A DNA stretch of 64,000 bases. Origin: Pratylenchus scribneri (taxonomy: Eukaryota > Nematoda > Chromadorea > Rhabditida > Pratylenchidae). Shown one piece after another: positions 35,471 to 48,005 of the stretch. The stretch spans positions 1,922,001-1,986,000 of the forward strand of contig JAQSEB010000047.1 of NCBI GenBank assembly GCA_030063045.1. Direction: 5' to 3'. The position numbers and the translations under genes are program-made. The notes under the pieces were generated by a model. That model ran no database searches. It was not told the DNA's origin and saw nothing but the letters and a program-made list of their open reading frames with translations. Within the stretch, counting starts at the first letter, position 1; each line of letters starts with the position of its first letter.

Positions 35471-37984
35471 AAAATTTAAACCAATGTTGATGAACAGAGG
35501 TTTAGGAAAAATTAATAACATTTTGAGTTGATTTATTTACCCATTAGACACATTCAATTCCTTATCTACAAAATACAAATATGTTTGCCAAAAAATAAAT
35601 GACCCATCGAATTTTGGTCCATTTCCCCCAAAAATATCCCCTTCCAATTTGCCCCAACATTTTTGTGTATGGTGGGGTCACTCTCGTCTCGATGATGATG
35701 GTCAGTCTCGACCCAACCCAAAATGCTCTGCTTGGGTTTTTGGCTGCGCTGTAAAAATCCATCGCGCCCCCAGCATAAATTTTCACATTCCCCTCAATTC
35801 CCTTCCAAAATTTTCCCCACTTTTCTTTTCAACCAATTTTCCATTTCCCCCCTTCAATTCGTAGTGTCCACCACTCTCCAATTCCAATCCAAATGTCCCC
35901 TCCAGGGTCATTTCCCCTCCATTCATTCCATTGGTCCGTTTAATAATAATTTGGGAAAGGTCACAAATATATTAATAATTTTGGCAGACTTCCCCCCTCC
36001 ATTTTTTTTTGTTTATCGCAATCCCCTCGGCAATAATTTCCATTTCCAATCAGACTTTGCTCCCATCGCTAAAACCCTCCAAACTGTACAATTCCCCCGC
36101 CTCCTCCTCCAAAAACTTTTCATTTTCGTCCATTTTCCCATCCAATTCATTTTTGGTTGTTTTGTGTGTGTTTTTATCTGTCCATTCCAATCTTTTCCCC
36201 CTCTCACATTCGCTCATTATCTTTCCAATACCGAATTTTTTTTTTTGGTTTGGTTTTTGGCTAAAATGACCATCCAATTCACCCCCAATTCAACCATAAT
36301 TTTCCCCTTTCCCTTCCGCTACATTTCGCCTCCATTTTTGCCTCCTTCTTCTTTTAATAATTCCAACAATTTTGCGCGCACCCACGCAAATGTTTTACTA
36401 AATTTGGCCACGTATAAAATTAAACTACAAAAATGAGCCCCTATATGGGGCTTAAAGGGAATAAAATGCCGAATTAATATGCCCCATTTTCTCATGGGTC
36501 ATTCATGGCAATAGTAAAACGTAAAAAGGAAACAAAAACGAAAAATGCGGGCCTCAGGGTCCACAAAATTTTTATAAGTTCTTCGCTTGATTCATTCAAT
36601 TGTCAATGGAATTGGCATTTTCCTTCCAACAAATTTTTGGGCCAATTTTTTACAATAAATTGAGGGAATTTGAGGAAATTTAATTGTAGCGGATTTTGGA
36701 TGAAGAATTTGAAGAAAAAAATAATTGAATTTTGATCCGGTGCCACATTTTCCAATGGCACTCAAATTCGCCTACAAAAATGGCAAAATTATTCATGATC
36801 TTTTTGCTTAAGTAAGTTGCTTTGTGTTTTTATCGCTAAAATTTGTATATTTTTGCATTGAGAGAGGGAATTTATACTTATTTATTTGCATTTGCATAAA
36901 ATGGATAAGTATTATTGTCATTTCCCTTCAGCAAACTTTTGGTCAATTTACAATTCGCAGAATTAACCGTAAAAATTATTTAATTTTATATTTAATTTGA
37001 GCGAAAAAAAAACAAAAAATTTGCATTTTGATCCGGTGCCATATTTTCAATATATTATGCCACATTTTCCAATGGCATTCAAATTCGCCTACATATTGTC
37101 AAAATTATTCACGAACATTCTGTTTTTGGTTTCTTTGTGTTTTTATCACTAAAATTTATATTTATTTTTGCACTATTTTAAGAAGGGATTTAATATTTAC
37201 ATTTGCATTAAAAAAAGATAAGAAAAATGGGAAAACTCATCAGACACATATTTTTTGGCTAGGGTTTGACCCCAAATTCCAATGTAAAAAAGTGAAAGTT
37301 GTTCTCAAAAAAAGTTGGTTGCCCCCAATCCATCTCCGAATTTGCCCATCATTCGGCCCAGCGCACAACTCCATCCAAACACCGAAATTCGCTGGGTCAA
37401 ATTCACATTCACCCATTGGAGTGGTCCCAAATGTCGATGACATTTTTTTTTGGCTGGGCGAAATGTGGTCACTCTCCCATACAGCCATTTTATTATATTT
37501 TATTATATATTTCGTTGCTCTCTTCACTGTGAATTCATTCTATGCTGCTTTGGGTGGTGAGTTGACCCCTTGGGCGTCTCGAAAAATGGACGATGGATGG
37601 AAAAAAGCCACATTTTGGAGGTCAAATCCTCCCCTTTTCCCATCGATCTTTGCAAAGATGCAAAATTCATTTTTCATTTTTGTCCCCCCAAGAGCCCATC
37701 AAAACCTCCACCACACATATTATTATTTGCCCATTCACATTTCCCCTTCAGGCCAAAATAATTGTAAGCCTTTCCTTCCTTTCTCGAATCGCTCGGCGCA
37801 GTCAACCTAAATTTCATTGGCATTAATTTAATGAGAGAGGAAAATAACCAACCACTTTCCTTTTTGGCAAAATATGTAGAGAATTCAAAAATTTTTTCGA
37901 AAATATTTACAAAAAATTTTAGAAAAATATTATGAAAGCTTAAAATCGAGCTATCCTAGCAAACTCATCAGCCATCTACATGAA
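35471..37984. other. Gene-free stretch
   Basis: The longest frames (35723-36436 and 37028-37810 on plus) are Phe/Pro/Ser/His-rich translations of pyrimidine-rich DNA, without homology signals or splice structure. A two-fold duplication lies at 36.6-37.2 kb. Confidence 0.45.
36605..37215. repeat. Tandem duplication, ~295-bp period
   Basis: Blocks TTTTGATCCGGTGCCA, CACATTTTCCAATGGCA, CAAATTCGCCTACA, TTTGTGTTTTTATC and TTTGCATTTGCAT recur in the same order about 295 bp apart. Confidence 0.75.
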
Positions 37985-38645
37985 TTAGTTTTTGGCCATT
38001 ATCTCAGCGAGGCTTTTGCCAAACTAAGAAGGCAATATACCATTAGAAAGCCCACAGATTTATCTATTAAATTGCATTAGAAAAATTTATGAAAATTAAA
38101 GTAATTTGAAAAAAATTGCATCGAAATTATAACAAGTCGTCTGAATACAGTTTCAATAGTTTTTGGCTCATAGCTCGATGAGGCTTTAGCCAATTTTGGT
38201 AGGCAATATATCATTTGAAATCTCAAAGTATCCTCTATAAAAAGGCTTTAAAATTTTTGTCCTTGTTCAATTATTTTTTATAAAGAGCCTTTTGGAAAAA
38301 AATTTCATAGAAATTATAACAAGACAAATGAGAATACTGTTTCATTGGCTATTGGCCAATATCTCGATGAGGCTTTGGCCAATTTTGGAAGGAAATATAT
38401 CGTTTGAAATCTCAAAATGTGCTTAATAGAAAGGCTAAAAATTTTTGGAATAACTCAATTGTTTGGATAAAGATGCCTTTTTCCTTGAATAACTTGAAGA
38501 AGTGTTCATTTTTTTTCATTTCGAAGGCTTCTAATTTTATAAAATTGTAATTTTTGAAAATCTAATAATGCCTTTTTAAAGAGGAAAATTAGCCCTTTAA
38601 AATGGTATATTTCCTTCCCAAATTGGCAAAAGCCTCGTCGAATTA
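37985..38645. mobile_element. Family A element with triplicated left half (copy 10)
   Basis: Three successive left arms begin at about 37988, 38158 and 38344 (TTTTTGGCCATTATCTCAGC, TTTTTGGCTCATAGCTCGAT, ATTGGCCAATATCTCGATGA). Each continues into the GGCAATATACCATT/AAATATATCGTTTG block. A single right arm follows at about 38550-38645. Confidence 0.75.
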
Positions 38646-40469
38646 TTGTTTAAAAAACAAACATATTCCCTCCTTTCCAATGTCATTAAATTCCCCCATT
38701 AAAATTGGCAACATCCAATTTTCCAAAAAATTACGGTATCCCTTCCATTTTATATTTGCTTATTCTTTTCGAATTATTCATCCATTCCAATTTTTCGCTA
38801 TCCTTTCATGAAACGTTTATTCCCCTTTCCACCAATTTCCCTTTCAAAAAATCTCCATATTCTCTTCCCCCGTCGGCGGGTCCAATCATATTTCGCCGCC
38901 ACTGCCACATTTCTGCCCGCGGGGGTTTACCTTGATCCGTTTTCTACTGATTGGCGGAGGCAGATAAGGCCCCCTTTCCCCTTAAGGGGTTCCCCTTCAA
39001 GCCAATTTCCCCTTTTTCAATATAAAATTTTTCTGACCCGTCCGTTCAATTTTGCCTTGACCCATGTGAATTCCTCTCTCATCAAAATCCCTCCAATTTT
39101 CGCCCAAAATCTCCAAAGGAATTTTCCCCACTCGAATTTATCCAATTAATCCTCCTCTCTCCGCCTTTCCCTTCAATCTACTTCCCCTCTCAGGGGCCGA
39201 AGATTCCCTCCGGCGATAATTTAAGAAATCAGCGAAAATGGCCAAATTGCATTTTTTTTTGTTTTCTTTGGCCAATCAAAAAAAGTGATCCATTTTTCGG
39301 TGATGAGAGTGGATTATTGCCTTCCCCTTCACCCAGGGGTAGTTAAAATAGAAAAATGGCAGATCTTGGGCGATTCGATCAATCCCCACCAAAATCCACC
39401 AAAATGCAATTGCTTCGCCCAATTCAATCTAAAAATCCACCAAAAATTTTTCGCCCAAATAACATTCCCGGAGGGTGGGGATGTAGCACAAAAACTGCTT
39501 CTCCATTTCTTTTGGTTCCCCCCCCCCCCCCCCCCTTTCCATCATTTGCCGCCACTTTCCCCCCCCCCCCCCCCCCTCCCTCTCAATCAGTTTTAAACTC
39601 CCCTTTTTGCCCCACTCCAATTGACACATTTTTGTGTTGCCGTCCAACAATCACACACAAATTCAAGCCTCCCCTCCCTTTCACCAAAATAAATTCATTT
39701 TCACTTCAATTTATGCTCCCCAAAAGTTAATTCAATTGCCACTCTCCGCCTTGGGGGCTTTTGCTTTCATTTTCCCCTCCTCAATTTTCATCATTTGCCA
39801 CCAAAAACTAATTTCGCCCATTTTCAATTATGAAAAACCCCTTCTCCTAGAATTTTTCTTTTCAATCTAAAAATAAAAATTCCAGTCAAGATTGTATAAG
39901 ATGGATGAAAGGAGGCAAAAAATGACCAAAAAGCGACTAAAATGACAAAAAAAGGAGGCAAAAAAATGACTAAAAAAGCGGCTAAAATAACCAAAAAAAT
40001 AGGCTTTTTCCTTCCTCAATAAATGTAAAGAGGCCTTCGCCAAATATGCGTACAAATTCCTGTCCACACTTTTTTGATTCCAAATATTTTTTTCTCGATG
40101 AAAAATGCATCATTTTTGTGTACGTTGAACTTCGATCCCAAAAAAGGCGACATTTTTATTTCGAATTAAGCTACAAAAAATGTTAAAGAGGAGAAAGCGG
40201 ATTTTTGCCGCTTCTGTGTTAATACTCAATGGCATTTTTTGGCTTGTTTTTCTTCCAATTTTCAAACTTTTTTCTTCAAATTTATAAAAAGTAGAGGCAA
40301 AAAAACAAATTCATACTCGTAATATTGCGCCAAAGGGTATTATTATTAATTAGGCCAAAAAGAGGCCTGAAAAGAAGGGATTGCGTACTGCCAAAAGCTC
40401 ATTGCCCACTTTTTATCCCCGTGCAATCCATCCTATTCGCCCCATTTATAATAACTCATCAAGGAATTA
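38646..40469. other. Pyrimidine-rich stretch with two poly-C tracts, no gene found
   Basis: Contains C18 runs at 39518-39535 and 39559-39576. Overlapping frames such as 39285-39596 read through the runs as polyproline and are artefacts of the simple sequence. No splice-supported exon was seen. Confidence 0.45.
39518..39576. repeat. Two poly-C tracts (C18 and C18)
   Basis: Two 18-nt C runs, 39518-39535 and 39559-39576, separated by 23 nt. On the minus strand these are G18 runs able to form G-quadruplexes. Run lengths may be unreliable in the assembly. Confidence 0.9.
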
Positions 40470-40735
40470 AACAATTTTAATGATTTTAGTATCAAATTAA
40501 AGAGCAGAGTTTTGGCTATTAAGAGATATTAATTTTATTTAAATTGGTTCAAAATTTATCCAGTTATGTCCAAAAACCTTTTAAATGTTCTTTATTATGG
40601 ATTAGCGAAATTTTCAATAATTTTTTGGGCTTTTAATTTCATCGATTCAGAAACAATTTAAATAAAATTTAATATAATTATATAGCCCACTGTCCAATCT
40701 TTAATTTGATACCAAAATCGACAAAATTATTTAAT
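40470..40735. mobile_element. Family D foldback element, copy 2
   Basis: TTTTAGTATCAAATTAAAGA, TTAATTTTATTTAAATTGG and the inverted end CTTTAATTTGATACCAAAA mirror copy 1 at 9935-10195. Confidence 0.7.
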
Positions 40736-42059
40736 TCCTTAATTAGTTATTTTAAAATGGCGTCAAGTTGGCCCCTCTGGCGACAAGCTAAGGGCTAATA
40801 AGGCATTATTCCCTCCTCCATTCCAATAATTTTCTATAACTCCAATTCGTTTCCTCTGTTTAAATCCACATTTATTATTAGCCTAGCCACTTTTTTGGTG
40901 AATGCTGAATGTGGACAACTGTAGCCTCTTCCTTTTTCGCCTAAAATTCCGCCATCACCGTCCATCCAAATCCAATTTTCCAATTCGCCCAAATTTTTTA
41001 TTTTTAAAATTTGCTATCAGCAATAAAACATACAAAGAAAATAGGAAAGGAAGGAGGGAACAGTTGTCCTCGGCTTCTTTTATAATCCACCCTTTGGCGA
41101 ATTTTTTGATGTCCAATTGCTCTCTAAAAATCCGTTGGCGGCGGCCAATGGCCAATAGGCCTCGGGAATTCTATTCCTAATTTTTTTTGCTGCTTCTGCT
41201 GCTGCCCAAAATGAATTTTACACCTTTCGATGAGGGAGGGGGAATTGGCCAATGTGATTCGGTGAAGTAAAAAGCAAAAAAAGAGGGATTGGATGTGGAC
41301 AATGGGGGCCTAAAAATGCCGCCCAAAATTCTTTCTTTTTAATCATTTTGGCCAATTGTGATGAATTGAGCTTACTTAGCATTCTTTCTCCTTTGCAAAA
41401 TTTTATATTTTTTGGATTATTTTATAACTATTTTTGGTGGCCATATGGCCAATTCACTGGGGTAAATTGTTAAAAGACTCGCTCTAAATTTAATGGCCAA
41501 GTTATGGCCAATTTGGCTTAGTTTAAATTAATTAAATATTTTTTGGCTTATTTGAAAACAATTTTCATGACAATTATCCTATTCAAAGATCGGGTGTAAT
41601 TTCGTAAAGGCCTTGGCCAATTTAGCTTCAATCAAATGAATATTTTCCAAATTCTTGGCCAAATATTTTTATATATTTTTTGGACCTTTTCAAAAGTATT
41701 TTTATGGACATATGGCCAATTTGATAAATTCATAGATTGGGTATATAATTTATAAAGGTCTACGAAAAATTTAATGGTTAAGTTTTAAATAGGCTTAAAT
41801 AATTCGAAATTGATTTAAACTTCCTTAAAAAAAGAGCAAAATTTATTTTTACATCCTTCTTCAAATGTTGGCCTTAATTAATTTTACCCTTTCCTTTTAC
41901 TTCCTTGAATAGAATACATTTAAAAGAAGTAAACCAAAATTGATGAGGCACACTCACACACAAACACAAATTTGCAGCGGCAGCAAAAAGCGGAAGAAGG
42001 AAAAGCGAAATAAGAATGGTGGCATTAAAATATAAACAACCATCCAAAGGGGACTGAGG
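40736..42059. other. AT-rich stretch, no gene found
   Basis: No coding exon recognised. Diverged short duplications built on GGCCAATTTGG/TATGGCCAA occur at about 41.4-41.8 kb. Confidence 0.4.
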
Positions 42060-42960
42060 GTATTTTGCTTGGGAAAAATATTTGTCACCGGCGCCTTCCT
42101 CCCTTTTTGTGCCACCCGCTTCCCCGTATTCTTCGCCTCATCATATTTAATTTTGTGCGCGAAATGTCCATTCCCTTTTCTCACAATTTCATGGGCCGCC
42201 TCCCCTCATAAATGGCCAATGGGCCGTTGCCTTCCTTTTGCCTTTTCCAGTTTTTATGGCCATAAAAAATGAATTTCTCACCTCTTCTCTACCTTCACAA
42301 TTGTTCCTTTAGGCCTCCTTCCAATGATGGCCAATGGGCCGTTGCCATTCTTACTTATCCCTTTTTATATGTCGCCTTTCTTATTAGCCTTTTTATGGCC
42401 ATTAAAAATGAATTTCTCACCATAATTTTTTTAAGGCAATTCTCATCAAATGGACCCTAAAGTAAGTTTGTATTCCCACTTTCTTCTCTATTCAAAACAT
42501 TGCGCGAAATGTCCATTCCCCGAAAAATGCCTTACTCACATTTGCTGATGCCGCCTCCCCTTATAATAATGGTCAATGGGCTCTTGTCTTTTACCTAATT
42601 AGCCTTCTCACCTGGCAAAAAAAATTAATTTTTCCCTTTCAAAATTGTCCTTTTCTGTCGCCTCCTCTTTTTCTAATGGCCAATGTGCCGCCTCTTTCTT
42701 TTGGCCATACCTCCTTCTAATTTCTAAATTAATTTTGAAGGCCATTCTAATTCTCATTAAATGGACCCTAAATTGTATTTCAGAATTTTTGTATTTCTGA
42801 AGTCCACTTTCTGCCATTTTCAAAGCACTGCGCGAAATGCCCATTCCCTCATTTATTCCCCCACCTCACTTTTGCCCATGCTTATTCCTTTATAATGGCC
42901 AATGAACCATCGCCTTCTGATTGGCCAATGGGCCGTTTGCCTCCTTCCTTGCCTTCCTAC
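42060..42960. repeat. Degenerate tandem repeat, ~3 units
   Basis: Recurring ordered blocks TGCGCGAAATGTCCATTCCC, GCCGCCTCCCCT, GGCCAATGGGCCGTTGCC, TTTTTATGGCCA..AAAAATG, AATTTCTCACC and AAATGGACCCTAAA suggest about three diverged units of roughly 300 bp. Confidence 0.6.
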
Positions 42961-43269
42961 TTTTTATGACCCAAAAATTGATTTAATATCCAATCAATTT
43001 ATGGAATATGGACCCTCCTCCCTTCTCCTACTAATAATAAACTGTCAATCCTAAATTTGTATTCCAAAATTCCAATTTTTTCTATGCCCTTCTCAAAACA
43101 TATCTAAAGCCAATTTTTGGACCCAATTCCAATCCTCCAATAGCCCAACTACAAAATTTCGAGCATTTAATTTAAATTTTTTATACCTCGTCAAATAAAA
43201 TGAATTATTTTTTTTTGATGGGAATTTGGCTCATTATAAATCCAAAAAAATGTATCCTAATTTATTACT

Positions 43270-43690
43270 TTATTTATTAATTGGGAATTTGACATTTTAA
43301 AAAGTAAAAAAATATTTTCGAGAGTCCAATCCAATTCTTTTTTTTTCGCAAAATTGTACAAAAATTCCTTCCATTTTTCTTCTCCAAATGATTGGTCATT
43401 CATTCATTCATATTCAAAGCCAAAATTCTGAAAATTTTTGGACTCAATTTTCCTCTCAAATTCTTCCAATTGGCAACTACAAAATTTCGCCTTTTTTGTC
43501 GCCTACTAAATGAGAGTTGTTTTTCTAAAGCCAATTTATTTTATATTTTTTATTAATTGGGAATTTGGCATTTTGGAAAAGTAAAAAATATTTTCGAGAG
43601 TCCAATCCAATTCCCTTTTTTCGCAAAATTGTACAAAATTCCCCCTTTCCATTTTTCCCAAAAATGATTGGTCATTCATTCCCCCCCCCC
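43270..43690. repeat. Tandem duplication, ~285-bp period
   Basis: TTATTAATTGGGAATTTG, ATATTTTCGAGAGTCCAATC, CGCAAAATTGTACAAAA and ATGATTGGTCATTCATTC occur twice in order. Confidence 0.75.
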
Positions 43691-43694
43691 CCCT
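43681..43694. repeat. Poly-C tract (C14)
   Basis: A 14-nt C run immediately after the second unit of the adjacent duplication. The first unit has CATTCATTCAT at the equivalent place. Confidence 0.9.
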
Positions 43695-44624
43695 TTACCA
43701 ATTCAATTCAAAGCCAACAATTCCATTCATATTTCTAGAACAAATTTTAGTGCGCCTCCATCCTCGCCTTCTCATTCAAAGCCTCGCCTTTCGGCCATTT
43801 CCCTCACATCAAATGTTTTCTCAGCTTTTCCCATACGAAATTTTCTCGAGGCCCCCTCGGCTTTTCACTGGCCAATTCCCTCTTCCCACTCCCTTCCTTT
43901 TTGGCCAAGCCTCGCGCAAATTCCCCTCCCCCTCCCCCTCATCATCATATTTTCATTTTGATATCATCATCCTTTTTTCTTTCCTCTCTACCAAAACAAT
44001 CTAATCGGCCAATTCTCGACTCTCTCTGCTTTCTCGCCATATTTTCCATCCAATTCATATTTGTGCAAATGACCATTGCCAAATTGCCTTTTTGAATTAT
44101 GGCCGCGCCAAAATATGTCCCCCAACCAAAATTGAGCCAAAAGGACCAAATCAAAATGGCCAAAACTAATAATTCACAAAATTTATTTCCCTACAATTTA
44201 TTCAAGTTGCCTCCTAATTTCCCTCCAACTCCAAACCAAAAATTTCCAAAACAAAAATTTTAGCCTTATTTTTTTATAATTTTAATAATCAAAATCATAA
44301 TAATTTTCAATCCACATTTATAGTACAAAAATAACCATTGCCTTTGCCACTTGATCGTCAAAATATCTCTGAATCCCAATAAAATCGCCTGCCCCTGTCT
44401 CCCTGCCCCTATGAATATTTACAAAATTTATTCCCAAATTTATTTCCCTCAAATAATTCATCCAATTTGTCTCCTTTTTCCCTCATAAATTCCAATCGAC
44501 GATACAAAATTGGCGGCCTATTTTTTGTAATTTTAACCAAAACCACAGGCGAAGGCGAGGTGAGGCAAATTGCATATATAGGCAAAAAAACACACACAAA
44601 ACCAAAATGAGGGAAATAGCCAGG

Positions 44625-44638
44625 CCCCCCCCCCCCCC
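44625..44638. repeat. Poly-C tract (C14)
   Basis: A 14-nt C run followed by TCTTTC in non-coding DNA. Confidence 0.9.
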
Positions 44639-46141
44639 TCTTTCATTCAAGGACATCTAAAACATTTCACATTTCCAGAGGAATAAAATGTAAAATCATG
44701 GGGAGAATGGCCTTCCCTCTGCTATATATGTGTTTTTTTTGTCCATCGGGGCCAATTCATCGGCTGAAATGAATAAATTTTTGGGGGAAAGGCCGAGGAC
44801 AGCAGAAATTTTTCGGCGGGGAGGAAGGGCACGGCGCCAAACTACTGTCCTCCCTCTCTAGTACTGCTGGGTGGGTGGTTTTGAAATGAGGGACACCGAA
44901 AATATTCATTCCACCTTCGGCTGGTTGGTCTGTGAATGATTTTTGGCTGTGGCTTTGGGAAAAATTGGAAAATGAGGGGGGAGGGGGAGGGAAAGGTGTC
45001 AAAAAACTTCGATGAGATTTAAGTTTTTTGTGTTGGTGGTCGGCAAATTCAATCCAATTTTTGCCTCCTCTCCAAAAACATTTTTCCATCATTTCCTTTT
45101 TCACACAATTTCGCCGCCGCCCATCCCACCACCTTTTTTGGATGGTCGATGAAATTTTGAGTGTTGAAAAAAAGGCCGAAAATGAAATCGTCGGCCGTAC
45201 TTTTTGTCAAAAATGGAATTTGCATTTTTGCAAAGCAAAACACAGGAAAATGGAATTTGAGGACATTTATTATTTTGAAAGAAGGGGAAAAAGTTTCGAA
45301 AATTGAAGAATTTGGCCAAATTCATATTTCCTTTAAATTTTCCTTCAAGCAAAATTCCCCTTTCTTTAAATTTTCCCTAAGGCAACAAAATATGTAAAAA
45401 CACTAAATTTTGAAGCTAACAAATTTTTGTTTTTATCATCGCATTTTTTACAATAAAATTGGAGGCTGAATGAATGAATGAATTGGCTTTTCCTTTATGC
45501 TTTTCCTCATCAATCGGGTCCAAAATTTTCCCCCAAAAATATGTAATAAATAATAATAATTTCCCTTCAATTCAATGAAAATGTGAATGGGAATTTGATG
45601 ATTGTGAAGGGAAGGAAAAAGAGGCAATAAACTTTTGTGTGTTGGCCACAGCCAATTTTTTAGTTTAGTGAGGTAGGGGAGGGAGGGGGGTCTATTTGGC
45701 AAAATGGCAATCGCCCGGGCCCAATTCAATTCCATTCATTCACTCCGCTTGAATGTGGACCCTGTCCCCCCTTCCCCTCAGCTATCGCCGCCCAACAAAT
45801 GTTTATTTGACCAATGGAGCCGCCAAAAAATCTTGACGAAAATTTTGTTGTGCGAAAATATAATGCGAAATCGAAAATGGCGGGGTGGTGGCCAGCAGAG
45901 GAGGGGAGGAAAATAAAATAAAATACCCGGGGAGGGGGAAGAGGAGGGCCGGTGGAAGGAGGCGAGGGAAGCACCAGCCGGCGGCGGAGGCTTCAATTTG
46001 TACTACGCGCTCAATTCATTTCAACAATTCCACAATCCAATTCACAACATTTCATTTTCCTCCTTTTCCCTCAATTGCCTTCTCGCCCAATTATTCATCC
46101 CCTCCTTTCTTTCAACATTTTTATTCCATGCCAATATTTTT

Positions 46142-46750
46142 CAATTCTGGATCAAGCCTTCTTTCATTGGTCAATGCTTCCAGCGGGCTCTTTCAGTTCT
46201 TCCGAGGATTTTCGGAAGGGTTTTTGCTTCTTTTCGGAGGCTTTTTGCAGAGGATTCACGAAACTTTTCCTCTGTATTTCTATACCTCGGGACGGAGCGA
46301 AGTTTGTGCCAAAAAAAACAGAGTTTCCATCCATCTTTTCGTGATTCTCCCATAGTCATTACGGTTTAAGGGTTTTTGTATACAGAAATCTAAAATTGGA
46401 AGAACTAATTTCTAAAATTCACCAAAAATTCAAGAAGCCTTTATTTCAATTCTGGATCAAGCCTCTTTCATTGGTCAATGATTCCAGCGGATTTTTCAGA
46501 TTCCCGAGGCTTTTCCCAATGAGTTTTTTTGTTGCTTTTAGAGGCAACAGGATATTTCATGCTTCGGGACGGAGGGTAGTTTGTGCCAAAAAAACGGAGC
46601 ATCCAACTCTCTTTGTTTCCCTCTTTTTTGATTTTCCCCTAGGCATTCCTGTTGAATTGAAGGGTTTTTTTGCCTACAGTATTCTAAAATTGAAAGGACT
46701 AACTTCTAAAATTCACCAAAAATTCAGGAATCGTATTAATGATTGGACCA
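46142..46750. repeat. Tandem duplication, 305-bp period
   Basis: CAATTCTGGATCAAGCC begins both units (46142 and 46447). TTTCATTGGTCAATG, CCAGCGG, GGGACGGAG, AGTTTGTGCCAAAAAAA and TTCACCAAAAATTCA follow in both. The shared frames encode no recognised protein. Confidence 0.8.
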
Positions 46751-47549
46751 ATAAAAAATATTATTTATTTTAAATATTGGAGACATTTTTAGTGGATAAA
46801 GTCTTATGGGAAAATGAAGGTACCATAAAATTATTGTTTGACATTGGCTAGGAAGATCCCTCCAAATACTAACACCACCACAAAATATTTTGCAATAAAC
46901 TCAAAGCTCAATGTTTTAAATAAAATTTCTAGGCGAATCAAAGTACCAAAAAGTTCGATTTAATTGCTTATTTAATTCCAATCAAAAATATAATAAAAAT
47001 TCCGAATTATTCATGGCGCCATTTTGCCCTTTGCTTCGCTGCTTTTCCCCATGCATTTTTCATTCTTCATCAATTTATTTATACTATTTGAATAATGATA
47101 GATCAGAATCAGAATCAGATTACAGCCAAAAAATGGGAAAAATAATATCAATAAAATTCAGAAAAAATGAGGAAATTGACTTCTTTTCCTTCCATTTTTG
47201 GGCCATTTCAAAATATAGGCCAATAAAATGAATTTATGGAAATTGTGGCCAAAAAGCTAATATAAAGGCAACAGAGGGAGGGGCGATGGATTTTGTTGAT
47301 TTTTATAAATCTAATTTAAAATTGGCCAATTTCCAAATGGGCAAAAAATTGATCAGCAGTTTCCCGCACTTTTTATTCCATTTTATCGGCGTTTTTACTT
47401 CCTTTATTCCTCCCTAAAATTGTCATTCAAAAATAATTTTTACCCCACATTTAATTCACCAAATCAATGTTTCAAAGTCCAAACCAAAATTTATAAATAA
47501 AATCCAATAAAAAATACCCTTTTAGATTCAAATAAATTCATAACATTAT

Positions 47550-48005
47550 AAGTGATTTTTAATCTTAAATTTATTGTAATAATTTTAGTGCCTAATAAAA
47601 AATATAATTACGATTTAATTTTTGATCTTTTTAGCCACATAATATTAGCTAGTTTGACAAATTCAATGGCATTATCAACTCAAAAATCATTCCTCTTCAA
47701 ATCCTCTGAAATATACATATTTTATTCAACATAGATATAAACATATTTGACTTTGGACCTTTGGAAAGGGATGCGAAAATGTTCAATGTCCTCCCTTTTT
47801 GTGCCGAAATTAAAATAGAATTTTTATTTAATTTTTGATCTTTTCACAAAATATTTAGCCAATTTGTCAAATTCAATGTAATTTTTTAGCTTAAAAATAC
47901 ATTCCTAAAAATGCATTCCATAAATCCTCGGAATCCTCTGAAATAACATTCACATTTTATTCACCATAATATTGGACATTCAACCATTAGGATTGGGAAT
48001 TGGTA
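47550..48005. repeat. Diverged tandem duplication
   Basis: TTTAATTTTTGATCTTTT, TTTGACAAATTCAATG/TTTGTCAAATTCAATG, AATCCTCTGAAATA and GCGAAAATGTTCA/GCGCAAAATGTTCA recur in order. Confidence 0.6.

Noticed and set aside
35723..37810. Plus-strand frames of 237 and 260 codons
   Set aside because: Phe/Pro/Ser/His-rich translation of CCATTTT-type DNA, without initiation context, splice sites or similarity to known families; the second begins inside a tandem duplication.
39285..39730. Proline-rich open frames
   Set aside because: The prolines come from two C18 homopolymers and pyrimidine-rich DNA.
45885..46773. Overlapping plus-strand frames of 120-156 codons
   Set aside because: They translate two copies of a 305-bp tandem duplication in different frames with different stops, so the frame is not conserved between copies.
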